From positions 1 to 47,681 of the forward strand of contig CANOKL010000029.1 of the NCBI GenBank assembly GCA_947566645.1: a stretch of 47,681 nt of DNA, given 5' to 3'. The position numbers were made by a program, and so were the translations under genes. Shown one piece after another: positions 18,901 through 27,383 of this stretch. Each line of letters starts with the position of its first letter. Position 1 is the first letter of the stretch. The notes beneath the pieces were generated by a model that saw only the letters and a program-made list of their open reading frames with translations, had not been told where the DNA came from and made no database searches. The stretch comes from an uncultured Lachnospiraceae bacterium. GTDB taxonomy: Bacteria > Bacillota > Clostridia > Lachnospirales > Lachnospiraceae.

Positions 18901-19464
18901 CTATAATCCCAGTTTGTCTGCAATTGCAGTCATCTCTTCCAATGCTACATCAATCAGATCATCCAGGCTCAGTCCTGTAAATTCAATGCATTCCATATAG
19001 TCCCTGTTAGCTCCCGCCGCGAATCTTTTCTCATTAAAGCGCTTCATAACAGACTTATGTTTTACACTTGCCACCTTTTTATCGGGATAGATCTGTGCTA
19101 CTGCTTTTATGAATCCGCTCATTGGATCAGCGGCCAGTATTGCATATTGAAGCTTTGTTTTTGCTTTTACCTTACTTTTTGGATTATGGGCACAGATGGC
19201 ATCAAACAGCACCTTATCTTCAATACCTTCTTTTTTTAATATTTCCACTGATGTAGGGCCATGGACGCTCATATCGCTCCGCCAGTCGCACTGCTCCTCG
19301 TCGAGGTCATGAAGAAGTCCTACGATTCCCCAGTATTCTACTTCATCCGGTGCGAGACGCTTTGCCAGTCCTCGCATAATTGCTTCTACTGCATAGGAAT
19401 GGGTGATATAATTTTCACCTTTCATGTATTTCATTAGGATCTCATGTGCCTGTTCTCTGTTCAT
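18901..19464 (-). CDS. HD-domain protein (putative phosphohydrolase)
   Basis: 187 residues from ATG 19464 (MNREQAHEILMKYMK), 7 nt behind AGGAGG; an adjacent ATG at 19467 is equally in frame. HSYAVEAIMRGLA supplies the first histidine and GLLHDLDEEQ the His-Asp pair of an HD metal site. This family is often annotated as a predicted hydrolase or HDIG protein; the substrate is unknown. It is cytosolic. A terminator lies upstream, so it is transcribed separately from the surface-protein gene. Confidence 0.8.
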   Translation of the reverse strand: MNREQAHEILMKYMKGENYITHSYAVEAIMRGLAKRLAPDEVEYWGIVGLLHDLDEEQCDWRSDMSVHGPTSVEILKKEGIEDKVLFDAICAHNPKSKVKAKTKLQYAILAADPMSGFIKAVAQIYPDKKVASVKHKSVMKRFNEKRFAAGANRDYMECIEFTGLSLDDLIDVALEEMTAIADKLGL

Positions 19465-19489
19465 CATCTTTCCTCCTGATATTTTGTCT

Positions 19490-19527
19490 AAAAGAACGGT
19501 ATGGCATAATGCCATACCGTTACTTTT
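19490..19527. terminator. Bidirectional terminator
   Basis: aacggtatggcat and atgccataccgtt form a 13-bp stem with flanking A and T runs on both sides (aaaag and acttttg). It lies downstream of the large surface-protein gene on the minus strand. Confidence 0.8.
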
Positions 19528-19582
19528 GATTGTCTTTTCATCTCACGGAATATTCTTAAGCCGTGAATCGTAAATAAATTTT

Positions 19583-22500
19583 TTATCTGCGCTTTCTTCT
19601 TGAAGCACATACAATCCAGATAACAGCCGCTGCTGCTGCGAGAAGAATGGAATATAACAGAATCTGATTCTGGTCACCTGTCTTTGCACCTGTTGCATTT
19701 GTACCAGTCTGCGTGGTTGAGCCAGTTCCTGTCGTTCCGGTTCCGGTCGTTCCAGTCCCAGTAGTTCCAGTTCCGGTCGTCCCGGTTCCGGTCGTTCCAG
19801 TTCCCGTTGTCCCGTTGTTATTGTTGTTACCTGTACTTCCATTGCCATTATTATTTCCCTGGTTATTGTCGTTGCCGTTACCCTGATTGTTGTTATTATT
19901 GTTCGGATCTGACGGGTTTGTCGGATTTGACGGATCCGTCGGGTTTGTTGGATCTGACGGATTCGTCGGATTATCTGGATTCGACGGATCACCTGAATTT
20001 CCCGGATCATCTGGATTCGTCGGGTCATCCGGATTCGTCGGATCATCTGCCTGTGTCTGAATCCAGCCAACTGCAACCGGAGACAGACCTGTTACTGTAA
20101 ATCTGATACCGTCGCTGCGTTCCGTAATCTTCGGCTGTTCAATCTCTCCCGGTGTCTTTCCATTTACTTCTGTTGTAAACATATGGACTGCCGCAAAGTC
20201 ATACCCGTCTTTATCGGTACCCTCTGGATATGGAAGAGTAATTGCAAGCTTGCTCGGGAAATCTGTCTCCTCAATTACTTCCTCCCATGTATTGATGCCC
20301 ATTCCTACTTCCTGCTGAACTAAAAGCGTGATATCATATACTGCCATATTCTCGTCTGTAATCTTATCGTTCGCCTTTTTCAGCTCAGAACGCATCTTAT
20401 TAATGACATCTTCTCCCTCTGGGTATTCATTCTCAATGGTTTCTGGAATCTGGGAAATGCCTTCTTCCATCTGCAGTCTGTACTTCTTATTTCCACTGGA
20501 GAACTGATTTAATGTCTTAATCTTTGTATCCTCTGGGACAACAATAATCCTGTATGACGCCTGTGCAGCACGGTAGTCATCTGTCTTGGTTGACGTTGCA
20601 GTGATAATCGCCTCGCCTTCTCCGACTGCCTCAACACGCCCGTTGTTGTCTACCATGGCAACGCTGTCGTCGCTGGTGGTATAAGTAATCGTACTGTTCG
20701 GAACTGTCTGGAGAACTCCTATATTCCTCTCTTCTCCATACGCCATCTTTACAACGCCAAGTTCGAAACGGAAATCTGTCTGATCGCTCCGGATCGAATC
20801 ATCTTCTGCCCATCCGATTGCAATCGGCGAAAGACCCTTCACAGTAAACTGAGTGCCATTATCCCGTTCGGTTACACCGCAAGTCTCAATCTCGCCTGCT
20901 GTTGTGCCAGAAAGACCCTTCGTGAACATATGAACAACTTTAAAGTTATATCTTCTTCCGTCCGTTCCTTCTGGATATGGGATCGTAATAGGAAGTCCTG
21001 CTGCCGGGAAATCATCTTCGCTTTCTACCAGCTTCCATGTGTTGGCAGCAATACTTACATTATTTTTAATTGTCACATCATCCTGGCTGCGCTGAACCAT
21101 AAGGTTTGCGTCATAAATCTTGATATTATCCGGCAAAATCGTAGGATCAAGCTTCTGAACCTCTTCCTTCAGCTTCGCTTCTATCATGGATATCTCCGGA
21201 TATTCAGCGCTAAGCTCAGATGGAAGCTGCGAGATGCCTTCTTCTAGTTCAAGTTTATATCTCTTATCTCCATTCGCAAATGGATCCAGCATGTTTACCT
21301 TGCTTTCTGTCGGGATAACCGTTACAGTACAGGTTGCTTCTGCCTCTAAGTAATCACCTGTTGCTGTACCTTTTGCCTTTATGGTGGCTGTACCTTCACT
21401 TACCGCCTCTACTGTACCGTCATTCTTTACCGTAGCTACCTCTGGCGCGCTGCTTGTATATGTCACCTCGCTGCCGTCAACCTTTTTGCCTACAGCTATT
21501 TTCTTTGTTGTCCCATTCGGCATTTTCAGAGCATCATGGTCAAATTTAAAGCCTGTCTGCGGATCTTTATTAGCCACCGTTATATTCAGAGTGATATCAT
21601 ACGGATTGTAATTGGGTGACGAATTAACATGAGCAACAATCCTGCCCTTTCTGCCTACCAGATTAGCATTGTCTTTGATCTTGTAAATCACATTTTTCCC
21701 GGCCTCAACTCTGGTAGCATCTGTTTCCAGAATATTTCTGGTATCTGCATCAAAATCCACTCTGTCGGCAAGAACGCCCTCGGTATTCATCAGATCAGTC
21801 AGATCAACGGTTTCCTCTTTTCCATACCTGGTAACAACGTCTATACTTCCGTCTTCCGGAGATGCCTTTGAAATTGTAAATTCAACGGTTTTTTCTCCCT
21901 CCCAGGTGAATTTTGTTCCTGACCTTTTGGATGTTATCACAACCTCTGTTTTTGCTGTATCATTTGTTGCCGACACATTGTTTCTATAATCAACGTAATA
22001 GTCTTCTCCTTCAACCAGCGTAATGCCATCCACACTAACTGTGACTTCTGGTTCTATCGCATTTCCAGTATATTCATACTCGGACTGCTCCAGCCGTACA
22101 TCGACTCTTCCCAACTCGACCGGCTGTGCAATGACCGTATATTTAATGCCGCTCCTCTGAACCTTATTATCGCCTACAAGGGTATCCCCCACTCTGGTAT
22201 TTAATGCATAATTACTTGCTATTGCACCACTTGGATCAGTAGTGTTATTCCTCTCTAATGATAATTCTACACTCACCGTTCCCGAATAATCCGGAGTATA
22301 CTCATCCCGCACCCGTGTCCCTACCAAAGCTGCTGCCGAAGCAACCACTTTGTCTTTATCAGAGGTAAGAACACCCGAAATCTGCAGATTCCCCTTCTGT
22401 ATAAACGTGGTCTCATCATTATAATACATATTATACGACAATCCCCCGGTGTCTATATCTACCCCTTTCCTTTTAATTTCCGGTATAGAGCCACTCTTCG

Positions 22501-24001
22501 CATCATATACGATAGCGTTAGTGGAATCTCTTCCCTGGCAGCTTATGGTAAATGGATAATTTAATGATGCATTTGGATAACCGCCTGGGCCTGCGCTGCA
22601 TGTCAGTGTAAATGCAAGATCGTTTACTACACTCCCATCTTTAGTGGCCGTTATACCATACTGAGCTCCAGATGCAGTATTACCCCCTTGTTTAAACGGA
22701 AGCATAGCCCCAATCGTGTTACCATATACCATGTTGCCTGTATTTGGCGAAATCAATGTGTTATACAGTGCCTGGAACACCTCTGCATCAGTCGGAGCAC
22801 TTGTTCCATCAGCCCCCTTTATTTCCACACCATTTATGGAGTAAACAAATTTTGCCGAATCGTCCCTGGCGCCTACTGACGCACGCATCGGAAATAAACT
22901 TTTAAAAGCCGGAGCCGCTGCCGCAGTTCCTCCAATCCCCCACTTGCTGTCTGACTTATCCTCTTTATCGTCCGCTTTGTCTTCCTCTTTATCATCTCCG
23001 GTATTTCCGTCCGCCTTATCATCCCCTGCGTCCGTTCCGTCCTGTTCGTCTGTCGTTCCCGGTTCTGCCGTGTCTGCTTCTTCCCTTACATCACTCGCCG
23101 CACACCATCCACTGTCCAGGAGCACATAGCATTCACCGTCAGCAATCACAGATGTAATTCCCGCTTCATCACAAAGCAGCTTAACTGCCCGCGCATAACC
23201 ATCCTTGCCAAGCCCCATACTTCCTGCCACGGTATTTGCGTTTTCTCTGAAATATGTAATCTTCCCTGCAAGGCCTTCGTTTAACATTTCGTCAAAGACT
23301 TCCTGTATGCTCTGATTGCGCTGTTCAATCTTCTCATTGATTGCCTCTGCACTCTGGTATTTGCTATCACGGATATCGAAATCATTTTTATGATCCTTCA
23401 AGACAAAATAAATCTGATAGCTGTAAATCTCCTCGCCGCCTTCCAGTGTCTCAGAGTTTTCCACACGGATAACCTCCGGGCTGTCATTCAGCCAGAATAC
23501 TCCCGGGTAATCCCGCTTAAAGGCAACATACGCACTGGCGAGATTCTCCTTCATCTCGCTCCACTCCTGATCCGACATCTTCGGGGAATCATACAGCTCG
23601 CATACATTAAAGCCATTAAAGACATCCGAACTGCCGTCACTATAGTTTGTTGTAAAGGCTGTATCCTCCGAAAAATTGCCGTCATCAACCGTTACGGAGC
23701 CATCGCCCAGCATACTATAAAGATTCATGGCATACTCCGGGAATCCCATACGCCCGTACCAGTCTACACTGCCGCCATTCTCACTGAAGAAACCCCAGTT
23801 CATGTTCTTTTCTGCAGATTCGCATCTCAGCGTATCCTTCATACCTGTAACTGTTGCTACGTTCTCCTCTTCCTGCGCATATGACCCTGTTTCCGGATAA
23901 TACTCCCCTGCTTCCTGCGCAGACGCCGGAATTACCGCTGTTCCGCCTGCCAGTATAGCTGCCAGCGTCAGAGCCAGCGCCCGTTTCATACCTTTTCTCA
24001 T
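19583..24001 (-). CDS. Large Ig-like surface protein with degenerate transglutaminase-like domain
   Basis: 1472 residues. Signal peptide at 1-29 (LALTLAAILAGGTAVIPASA). Residues about 50-310 resemble the transglutaminase-like region of Lachnospiraceae surface proteins, but KDGYARAVKLLCDEAGI lacks the catalytic Cys of the usual CEGYA motif and no His follows. Then come an acidic Asp/Lys linker (about 310-345), a beta-rich segment, an Ig-like domain ending in GEKTVEFTISKA, and two Big_2-like domains (ITYTTSDDSVAMV is one core), each followed by a related module ending in SPIAIGWAED or SPVAVGWIQ. A DPTNP-rich linker, an Asn/Gly stretch and TGTGT repeats lead to a C-terminal AKTGD, membrane helix and RRKRR, a variant sortase signal. 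Likely wall-anchored; the ligand is unknown. Confidence 0.85.
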   Translation of the reverse strand: MRKGMKRALALTLAAILAGGTAVIPASAQEAGEYYPETGSYAQEEENVATVTGMKDTLRCESAEKNMNWGFFSENGGSVDWYGRMGFPEYAMNLYSMLGDGSVTVDDGNFSEDTAFTTNYSDGSSDVFNGFNVCELYDSPKMSDQEWSEMKENLASAYVAFKRDYPGVFWLNDSPEVIRVENSETLEGGEEIYSYQIYFVLKDHKNDFDIRDSKYQSAEAINEKIEQRNQSIQEVFDEMLNEGLAGKITYFRENANTVAGSMGLGKDGYARAVKLLCDEAGITSVIADGECYVLLDSGWCAASDVREEADTAEPGTTDEQDGTDAGDDKADGNTGDDKEEDKADDKEDKSDSKWGIGGTAAAAPAFKSLFPMRASVGARDDSAKFVYSINGVEIKGADGTSAPTDAEVFQALYNTLISPNTGNMVYGNTIGAMLPFKQGGNTASGAQYGITATKDGSVVNDLAFTLTCSAGPGGYPNASLNYPFTISCQGRDSTNAIVYDAKSGSIPEIKRKGVDIDTGGLSYNMYYNDETTFIQKGNLQISGVLTSDKDKVVASAAALVGTRVRDEYTPDYSGTVSVELSLERNNTTDPSGAIASNYALNTRVGDTLVGDNKVQRSGIKYTVIAQPVELGRVDVRLEQSEYEYTGNAIEPEVTVSVDGITLVEGEDYYVDYRNNVSATNDTAKTEVVITSKRSGTKFTWEGEKTVEFTISKASPEDGSIDVVTRYGKEETVDLTDLMNTEGVLADRVDFDADTRNILETDATRVEAGKNVIYKIKDNANLVGRKGRIVAHVNSSPNYNPYDITLNITVANKDPQTGFKFDHDALKMPNGTTKKIAVGKKVDGSEVTYTSSAPEVATVKNDGTVEAVSEGTATIKAKGTATGDYLEAEATCTVTVIPTESKVNMLDPFANGDKRYKLELEEGISQLPSELSAEYPEISMIEAKLKEEVQKLDPTILPDNIKIYDANLMVQRSQDDVTIKNNVSIAANTWKLVESEDDFPAAGLPITIPYPEGTDGRRYNFKVVHMFTKGLSGTTAGEIETCGVTERDNGTQFTVKGLSPIAIGWAEDDSIRSDQTDFRFELGVVKMAYGEERNIGVLQTVPNSTITYTTSDDSVAMVDNNGRVEAVGEGEAIITATSTKTDDYRAAQASYRIIVVPEDTKIKTLNQFSSGNKKYRLQMEEGISQIPETIENEYPEGEDVINKMRSELKKANDKITDENMAVYDITLLVQQEVGMGINTWEEVIEETDFPSKLAITLPYPEGTDKDGYDFAAVHMFTTEVNGKTPGEIEQPKITERSDGIRFTVTGLSPVAVGWIQTQADDPTNPDDPTNPDDPGNSGDPSNPDNPTNPSDPTNPTDPSNPTNPSDPNNNNNNQGNGNDNNQGNNNGNGSTGNNNNNGTTGTGTTGTGTTGTGTTGTGTTGTGTTGTGSTTQTGTNATGAKTGDQNQILLYSILLAAAAAVIWIVCASRRKRR
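19735..20045. repeat. Low-complexity coding repeats (TGTGT and DPTNP)
   Basis: Within the surface-protein gene, positions about 19735-19815 repeat a 15-bp unit of the type gttccggtcgttccg (Thr-Gly-Thr), and 19905-20045 repeat 9- and 12-bp units of the type ggattcgtcgga (Asp-Pro-Thr-Asn). Both lie in the predicted wall-spanning linker and are likely to vary in length between strains. Confidence 0.8.
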
Positions 24002-24324
24002 GAATAGTCCACTCCCTGCATTTTGTGTTAAATTATGTTTATAATGGCTGGTGTTTTTTCATATGTCACAAGCCATAATGTCCCACATTTTTCATCTTTT
24101 TATTATATATGTTTAAAATCACACTGTCAACACTCTCAAAGACTTTTCCCCTACTATCCAGTCTTAGAAAAAACTGGTGATTATAACAATGCAGATCCCG
24201 TGCAGCGGGGTTCACGGCTCCACAATTGCATCAGTTCCCCATGCCCATATTATAATATATCGGACATAATTTGTATTTCATAATACCTTTTGACATTTAT
24301 TTCTTTTCTATTCCCCCAAGGCAC
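24002..24324. other. Non-coding stretch upstream of surface protein
   Basis: About 320 bases with no credible gene. It should contain the promoter of the surface-protein gene (AT-rich on the minus strand near 24060-24120). I see no riboswitch-like fold or known RNA. Confidence 0.4.
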
Positions 24325-24363
24325 AAGAAAAAGCGCAGCATTCCGTATGCTGCGCTTTTTCTT
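24325..24363. terminator. Strong bidirectional terminator
   Basis: aagaaaaagcgcagca and tgctgcgctttttctt form a 16-bp stem with a seven-base loop, T-rich at both ends. It would stop the prd operon transcript (minus strand) or a plus-strand transcript into the surface-protein promoter region. Confidence 0.85.
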
Positions 24364-24365
24364 TG

Positions 24366-24560
24366 GTATGTCATTGAGAGGTTTTTCCTCGTTGCATTGC
24401 AGTTTTGTCTATATATACAAAGCTGGGGAATGCTCCTCTGTTAAGAGGAAATATATAGTAATTGGAGTTCACTGCCGCAAGGCCATTCTTGGGGGAAACG
24501 ACCGGCAACAGCATAACTGCAATAACAACCATCATTTCTTACGGTCAACACAGTAAGTAC
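24366..24560 (+). pseudogene. Decayed holin-like type I toxin locus
   Basis: ggtttttcctcgttgcattg at 24379 matches the DNA of the intact holin-like toxin at 41310 (cggttcgttcctcgttgcat), but the frame has lost its start and stop context. The following 24415-24540 (tctgttaagagg, then ttcactgccgcaaggcc) looks like the trailer that often follows such small toxin genes in Clostridia, recalled from general knowledge of these loci. No functional peptide is predicted. Confidence 0.35.
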
Positions 24561-24571
24561 CCTCACCTTGC

Positions 24572-24846
24572 CAGACCTGCTGAATAGTTACCTATAATTA
24601 TACAATAAGAATGATTTATTATGCAGTCTTAAGCTAAAACAAAGACCTGTGCATTAAGCAATTTGCCCTTATCTGTTGCTCATTTAAGACATGTCTAATA
24701 TAGCACTTCTCTTTTTTCCAGTCAATATAATTTTCATAAATTGTTAAATTTTATGCAATCCACCGAACAATCAAAATATTCCGCAGACCTTTTCAGCACT
24801 TTATTACAATGAAGTGAACGTTATTTGTAACTATTCAGCAGGTCTG
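24572..24846. repeat. 275-bp segment bounded by 20-bp perfect inverted repeats
   Basis: cagacctgctgaatagttac (24572-24591) and its exact complement gtaactattcagcaggtctg (24827-24846) bracket 235 AT-rich bases with no gene. The repeats contain the gaatagttac core of the dispersed palindrome family. Either a MITE-like non-autonomous element or a very long hairpin. Confidence 0.6.
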
Positions 24847-24885
24847 CGCATTTACTGCGCTGACCGTAAGAAAGTGATTCAGGAG

Positions 24886-24958
24886 TGCAAAAATCCCATT
24901 GCCAAAGGCAATTTTATATGGATTTTTGCATGTAACTGCGAAGGTACTGAGCAGTTAC
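24886..24958. other. Two hairpins downstream of prdE
   Basis: tgcaaaaatccca/ggatttttgca (24886-24930) and gtaactgc/gcagttac (24932-24958) form consecutive stems just past the prdE stop. There is no T-tract, so they may stabilise the 3' end of the prd mRNA rather than terminate it. Confidence 0.45.
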
Positions 24959-24965
24959 CGTTATT

Positions 24966-25454
24966 TTACGCCTTATTTCCCAGTTTCTGGTCTTTCTGGC
25001 GCATCTTCAGCTTCAGAAGCGCCTTAGCCTTCAGGCAGTCAAGTCTGACCACGTTATTTTCCCCCACAACGTTGGTTTCCACGCCTTCCTCGTTTTTATT
25101 GATGTCTACAATTCCGTCCATGTACTCATTTTCCACGACAAAATGCGCCGGCCCGCTGTTAAAATTCAGACCCGTGACCGGTATTCCTCTGATTCCGAGC
25201 TGCTCGCATGTATTGGCAAAATCAACGTCACTGTTCCCCCACCCGTCGGAGGACAGGATCACGCCGTCTGCCCGCATGCCTTCTGCCAGTACCGCACATC
25301 GTGTTCCTACCAGCATCTTGTCCGCCTGGTCATCCGGGGTTCCCACAAGCAGAATTCCCATGAGATCCAGGTCTGTATCCTCTGACACCACATCAAGAAG
25401 CGGGTCTCTGAAATGATGTAATGTCGTCTCTTTTGTTGATGGTCCTATTCCCAT
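24966..25454 (-). CDS. prdE: Proline reductase-associated protein PrdE (PrdA C-terminal homologue)
   Basis: 162 residues, homologous to the C-terminal (alpha) half of PrdA in this window: GIGPSTKETTLHHFRDPLL here matches CIGPASKEMSRHYWREPLV of PrdA, and both share GIRGIPV and a VV.N.YM.GIVD-type ending. The cysteine that becomes the pyruvoyl group in PrdA is replaced by the start region Met-Gly, so this subunit cannot carry the cofactor. ATG 25454 follows AAGGAGG and lies 15 bp after prdD. Last gene of the prd operon. Its role is not established; a structural or regulatory partner of the reductase is likely. Confidence 0.85.
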   Translation of the reverse strand: MGIGPSTKETTLHHFRDPLLDVVSEDTDLDLMGILLVGTPDDQADKMLVGTRCAVLAEGMRADGVILSSDGWGNSDVDFANTCEQLGIRGIPVTGLNFNSGPAHFVVENEYMDGIVDINKNEEGVETNVVGENNVVRLDCLKAKALLKLKMRQKDQKLGNKA

Positions 25455-25469
25455 TTTCTTCGCGCCTCC

Positions 25470-26237
25470 TTACTGCATGGAGTGAATGATTCCGTCTCTG
25501 TACTCATTCGGCGTTACCAGTACAGGCATATTCCCCATATCTATTATGGAGCGTCCGCCCTCCACTCCGGACGGCTCATGAGAAAAGAAACGAGTATCGT
25601 ACATAGCTCCCTGTCCTGCCACCTGTTTCACAATCAGCACGCGTTTTTTCCCGGGGCGCACGATATCATGGTATTCATGCCGCTCTGTGCATCTGTCGCC
25701 CCTGAATTTCTTTAACTTCATACGGTAGTCCTGAATGAATCTGTCACATGCCCGGTGTGCTGCTGTCGGCCCGGGCCGCTCCTGTCCCATGCCAGCCGCA
25801 AGAGTTACGTCAAAGGAGACAATATAGTCATCATCCCCCGGTGTTCCTGCGCGGTTCAGATGCAGTCTGTCCTTTAGAATCCCTTCAGATGATCCGAACT
25901 CATGGCACTGCTTTCCATTTACATCTATGCCTGTCAGCATCACGTATACTCCGGTAACGGTATGAGTAATCCCCTCACCCAGCTTACCCAGTACCTTTGT
26001 GGAGATCGGAATGATGTCCATAATTGTGTTCGTCCATCTGTCGTGCCTGCCGGGTCTGATAATTCTGAGATCAATATCTTCTATATATTCTTCCCCGGCT
26101 GTCAGCTTTTTCAACGTCTCCTTACTGACAGTCATATGTCCGTCTGCTGTAATATCATTGTGCGCCCCCCATTCTACATCCTGCATATGGAAGGACTTGA
26201 TTACTAACTTTCTTAAATCCTTAACTTCCTCAGCCAT
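25470..26237 (-). CDS. prdD: Proline reductase-associated protein PrdD (PrdA middle-part homologue)
   Basis: 255 residues, homologous to the part of PrdA just before its cleavage site (FGSSEG, ERPGPTAAH, RRPGKK-like VRPGKKRVLIVKQ, GQGAM, and PVLVTPNEYRDGIIHSMQ matching PVAVSPLEVLDGCIHALT). The protein stops exactly where PrdA is cleaved, and prdE begins where the PrdA alpha subunit begins. ATG 26237 has GGGAGGTG upstream. It lies 261 bp after prdB, with an RNA-gene-like unit in that gap. It has no PrdA-like N-terminal cysteine region. Confidence 0.87.
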   Translation of the reverse strand: MAEEVKDLRKLVIKSFHMQDVEWGAHNDITADGHMTVSKETLKKLTAGEEYIEDIDLRIIRPGRHDRWTNTIMDIIPISTKVLGKLGEGITHTVTGVYVMLTGIDVNGKQCHEFGSSEGILKDRLHLNRAGTPGDDDYIVSFDVTLAAGMGQERPGPTAAHRACDRFIQDYRMKLKKFRGDRCTERHEYHDIVRPGKKRVLIVKQVAGQGAMYDTRFFSHEPSGVEGGRSIIDMGNMPVLVTPNEYRDGIIHSMQ

Positions 26238-26340
26238 CCCGCCTCACCTCCCTAATGCCATTGTACATCATTTTCCATAAAAATGCCATGGTGATTTTTA
26301 CGTAGTCTGTTTTATCAGATTTACAAGGGAAAAAGGAAAT

Positions 26341-26442
26341 AGCCGCCACTACCACCAATAGTGACGGCTTGCCTATGTTAAAACATAGGTAAAAACTCAT
26401 ACGTTGGGGTAGAGCCGCTTGAATGGCTTTCCCTCTGTTTAT
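26341..26442 (-). ncRNA. Putative antisense-type RNA between prdB and prdD
   Basis: A minus-strand promoter (TTGAAT, 17-base spacer, TATATT at 26443-26471) is followed by about 100 bases that fold into two hairpins (ttacctatgttttaacataggcaa; agccgtcactatt with agtggcggct), the last followed by a pyrimidine-rich stretch. The same arrangement, with similar sequence around the 5' part (gggaaagccattcaagcggc against gagcagccgcccacaaagtgg), is found at 41360-41449 next to an intact holin-like toxin. I infer an antitoxin-type RNA whose toxin partner is decayed. No covariation test was possible. Confidence 0.45.
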
Positions 26443-26471
26443 AATATAGCATATCTCTGAGGATGATTCAA
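26443..26471 (-). promoter_or_regulatory. Promoter inside the prd operon
   Basis: TTGAAT and TATATT separated by exactly 17 bases on the minus strand, immediately after the prdB stop. It could drive the small RNA only, or also add transcription to prdDE. Confidence 0.6.
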
Positions 26472-26498
26472 GAATCTTTTTTCAGATTTCGCCTCAGT

Positions 26499-27230
26499 CT
26501 ATACTTTCGCAATATACTCAAACGGCAGCGGAACAATCTTTCCCGGTGTCTCGATCTTCACCAGCTGCTCCAGTGTTGCCTTCACGATCTGTGTCTGCTG
26601 CTCCGGGTTATTCGGGGCGCCCGCATTTGCTCCCATGGGAACCAGCGGGGCTACCGCACGGGGCGTACCGGTCTGCCGTACAACCGGCGGAAGTGCCGCA
26701 ATAATAATCGTAGGAATTCCGGCCTGTTCAATCGCTCTCTGCACCAATACTGCAGAGCGGTGGCAGGTACCTCATCCGGCAGTAAGGATTACCCCGTCAA
26801 CTCCTTCCTCTTTAAACATCTGGGCAATCGCGGGTCCGGTCTCGCCTTTGAATTTCTCCTGGTTTCCGCCCCCTCCCATGAAGCCTGCATGTACAGGCGC
26901 GCAGGCTTTGATAAAGCCTTCCTTTGCCAGCTCATGAATCCGGTCAATGGGGAACATACAGTTAATGTCCTTGTTCACATCTCCGTTATCATAACCTCCA
27001 TGGGATACCATCAGCTCGTCTGAAGGCATCTCGTCTGTTACTTTTCTCCAGGTAAAGTCTCCCGCAAGATTGAATCTTTCCTGATCTCTATGATGGACGC
27101 CCGCTGCTGTGGCAAGCGCGATCGTCATATCCTTAAGCTCTTTTGTAACAGGAGTCCATACAGCCGGAGGAGTAATTGGGACAAATATTTCCGACTGCAT
27201 TCCTTTTACTAATGTTAAACTCATTGCCAT
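26499..27230 (-). CDS. prdB: D-proline reductase selenoprotein PrdB (UGA = Sec153)
   Basis: 243 residues if the in-frame TGA at 26772-26774 is read as selenocysteine. The upstream part ends VDGVILTAG and the frame continues as GTCHRSAVLVQRAIEQAGIP after the TGA, giving the redox motif Sec-Gly-Thr-Cys (153-156). PrdB is the subunit that reductively opens the ring of D-proline together with the pyruvoyl PrdA subunit, yielding 5-aminovalerate. A hairpin 14 bases past the UGA could serve as SECIS, and selC lies 4 kb upstream in the same locus. Stop at 26499; start ATG 27230 with AGGAGG. An automatic annotation would split this into two genes. Confidence 0.95.
26737..26757 (-). promoter_or_regulatory. 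Candidate bacterial SECIS hairpin in prdB
   Basis: On the minus strand CTCTGCA and TGCAGAG form a 7-bp stem around the loop GTATTGG, beginning 14 bases after the UGA codon. Position, size and a loop beginning with G fit a bacterial SECIS element recognised by SelB. Confidence 0.6.
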
Positions 27231-27383
27231 ACCTCCTAATCATAGCAGCTGCGCTGTACCTTCGCAGCCAGCTATTCTGATTGTCTGCAACTGTTCAGAC
27301 AGGCTGCCCTGTTACGGTTCGTGCCGTATATATCCTCGCTTCGCCGGGGCAGATCCTGCACAGACCCGTCTGAACTGTTACGA

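Noticed and set aside
26772..26774. Nonsense mutation in prdB
   Set aside because: TGA stands at the conserved selenocysteine position, both sides are conserved, a hairpin follows and tRNA-Sec is encoded nearby.
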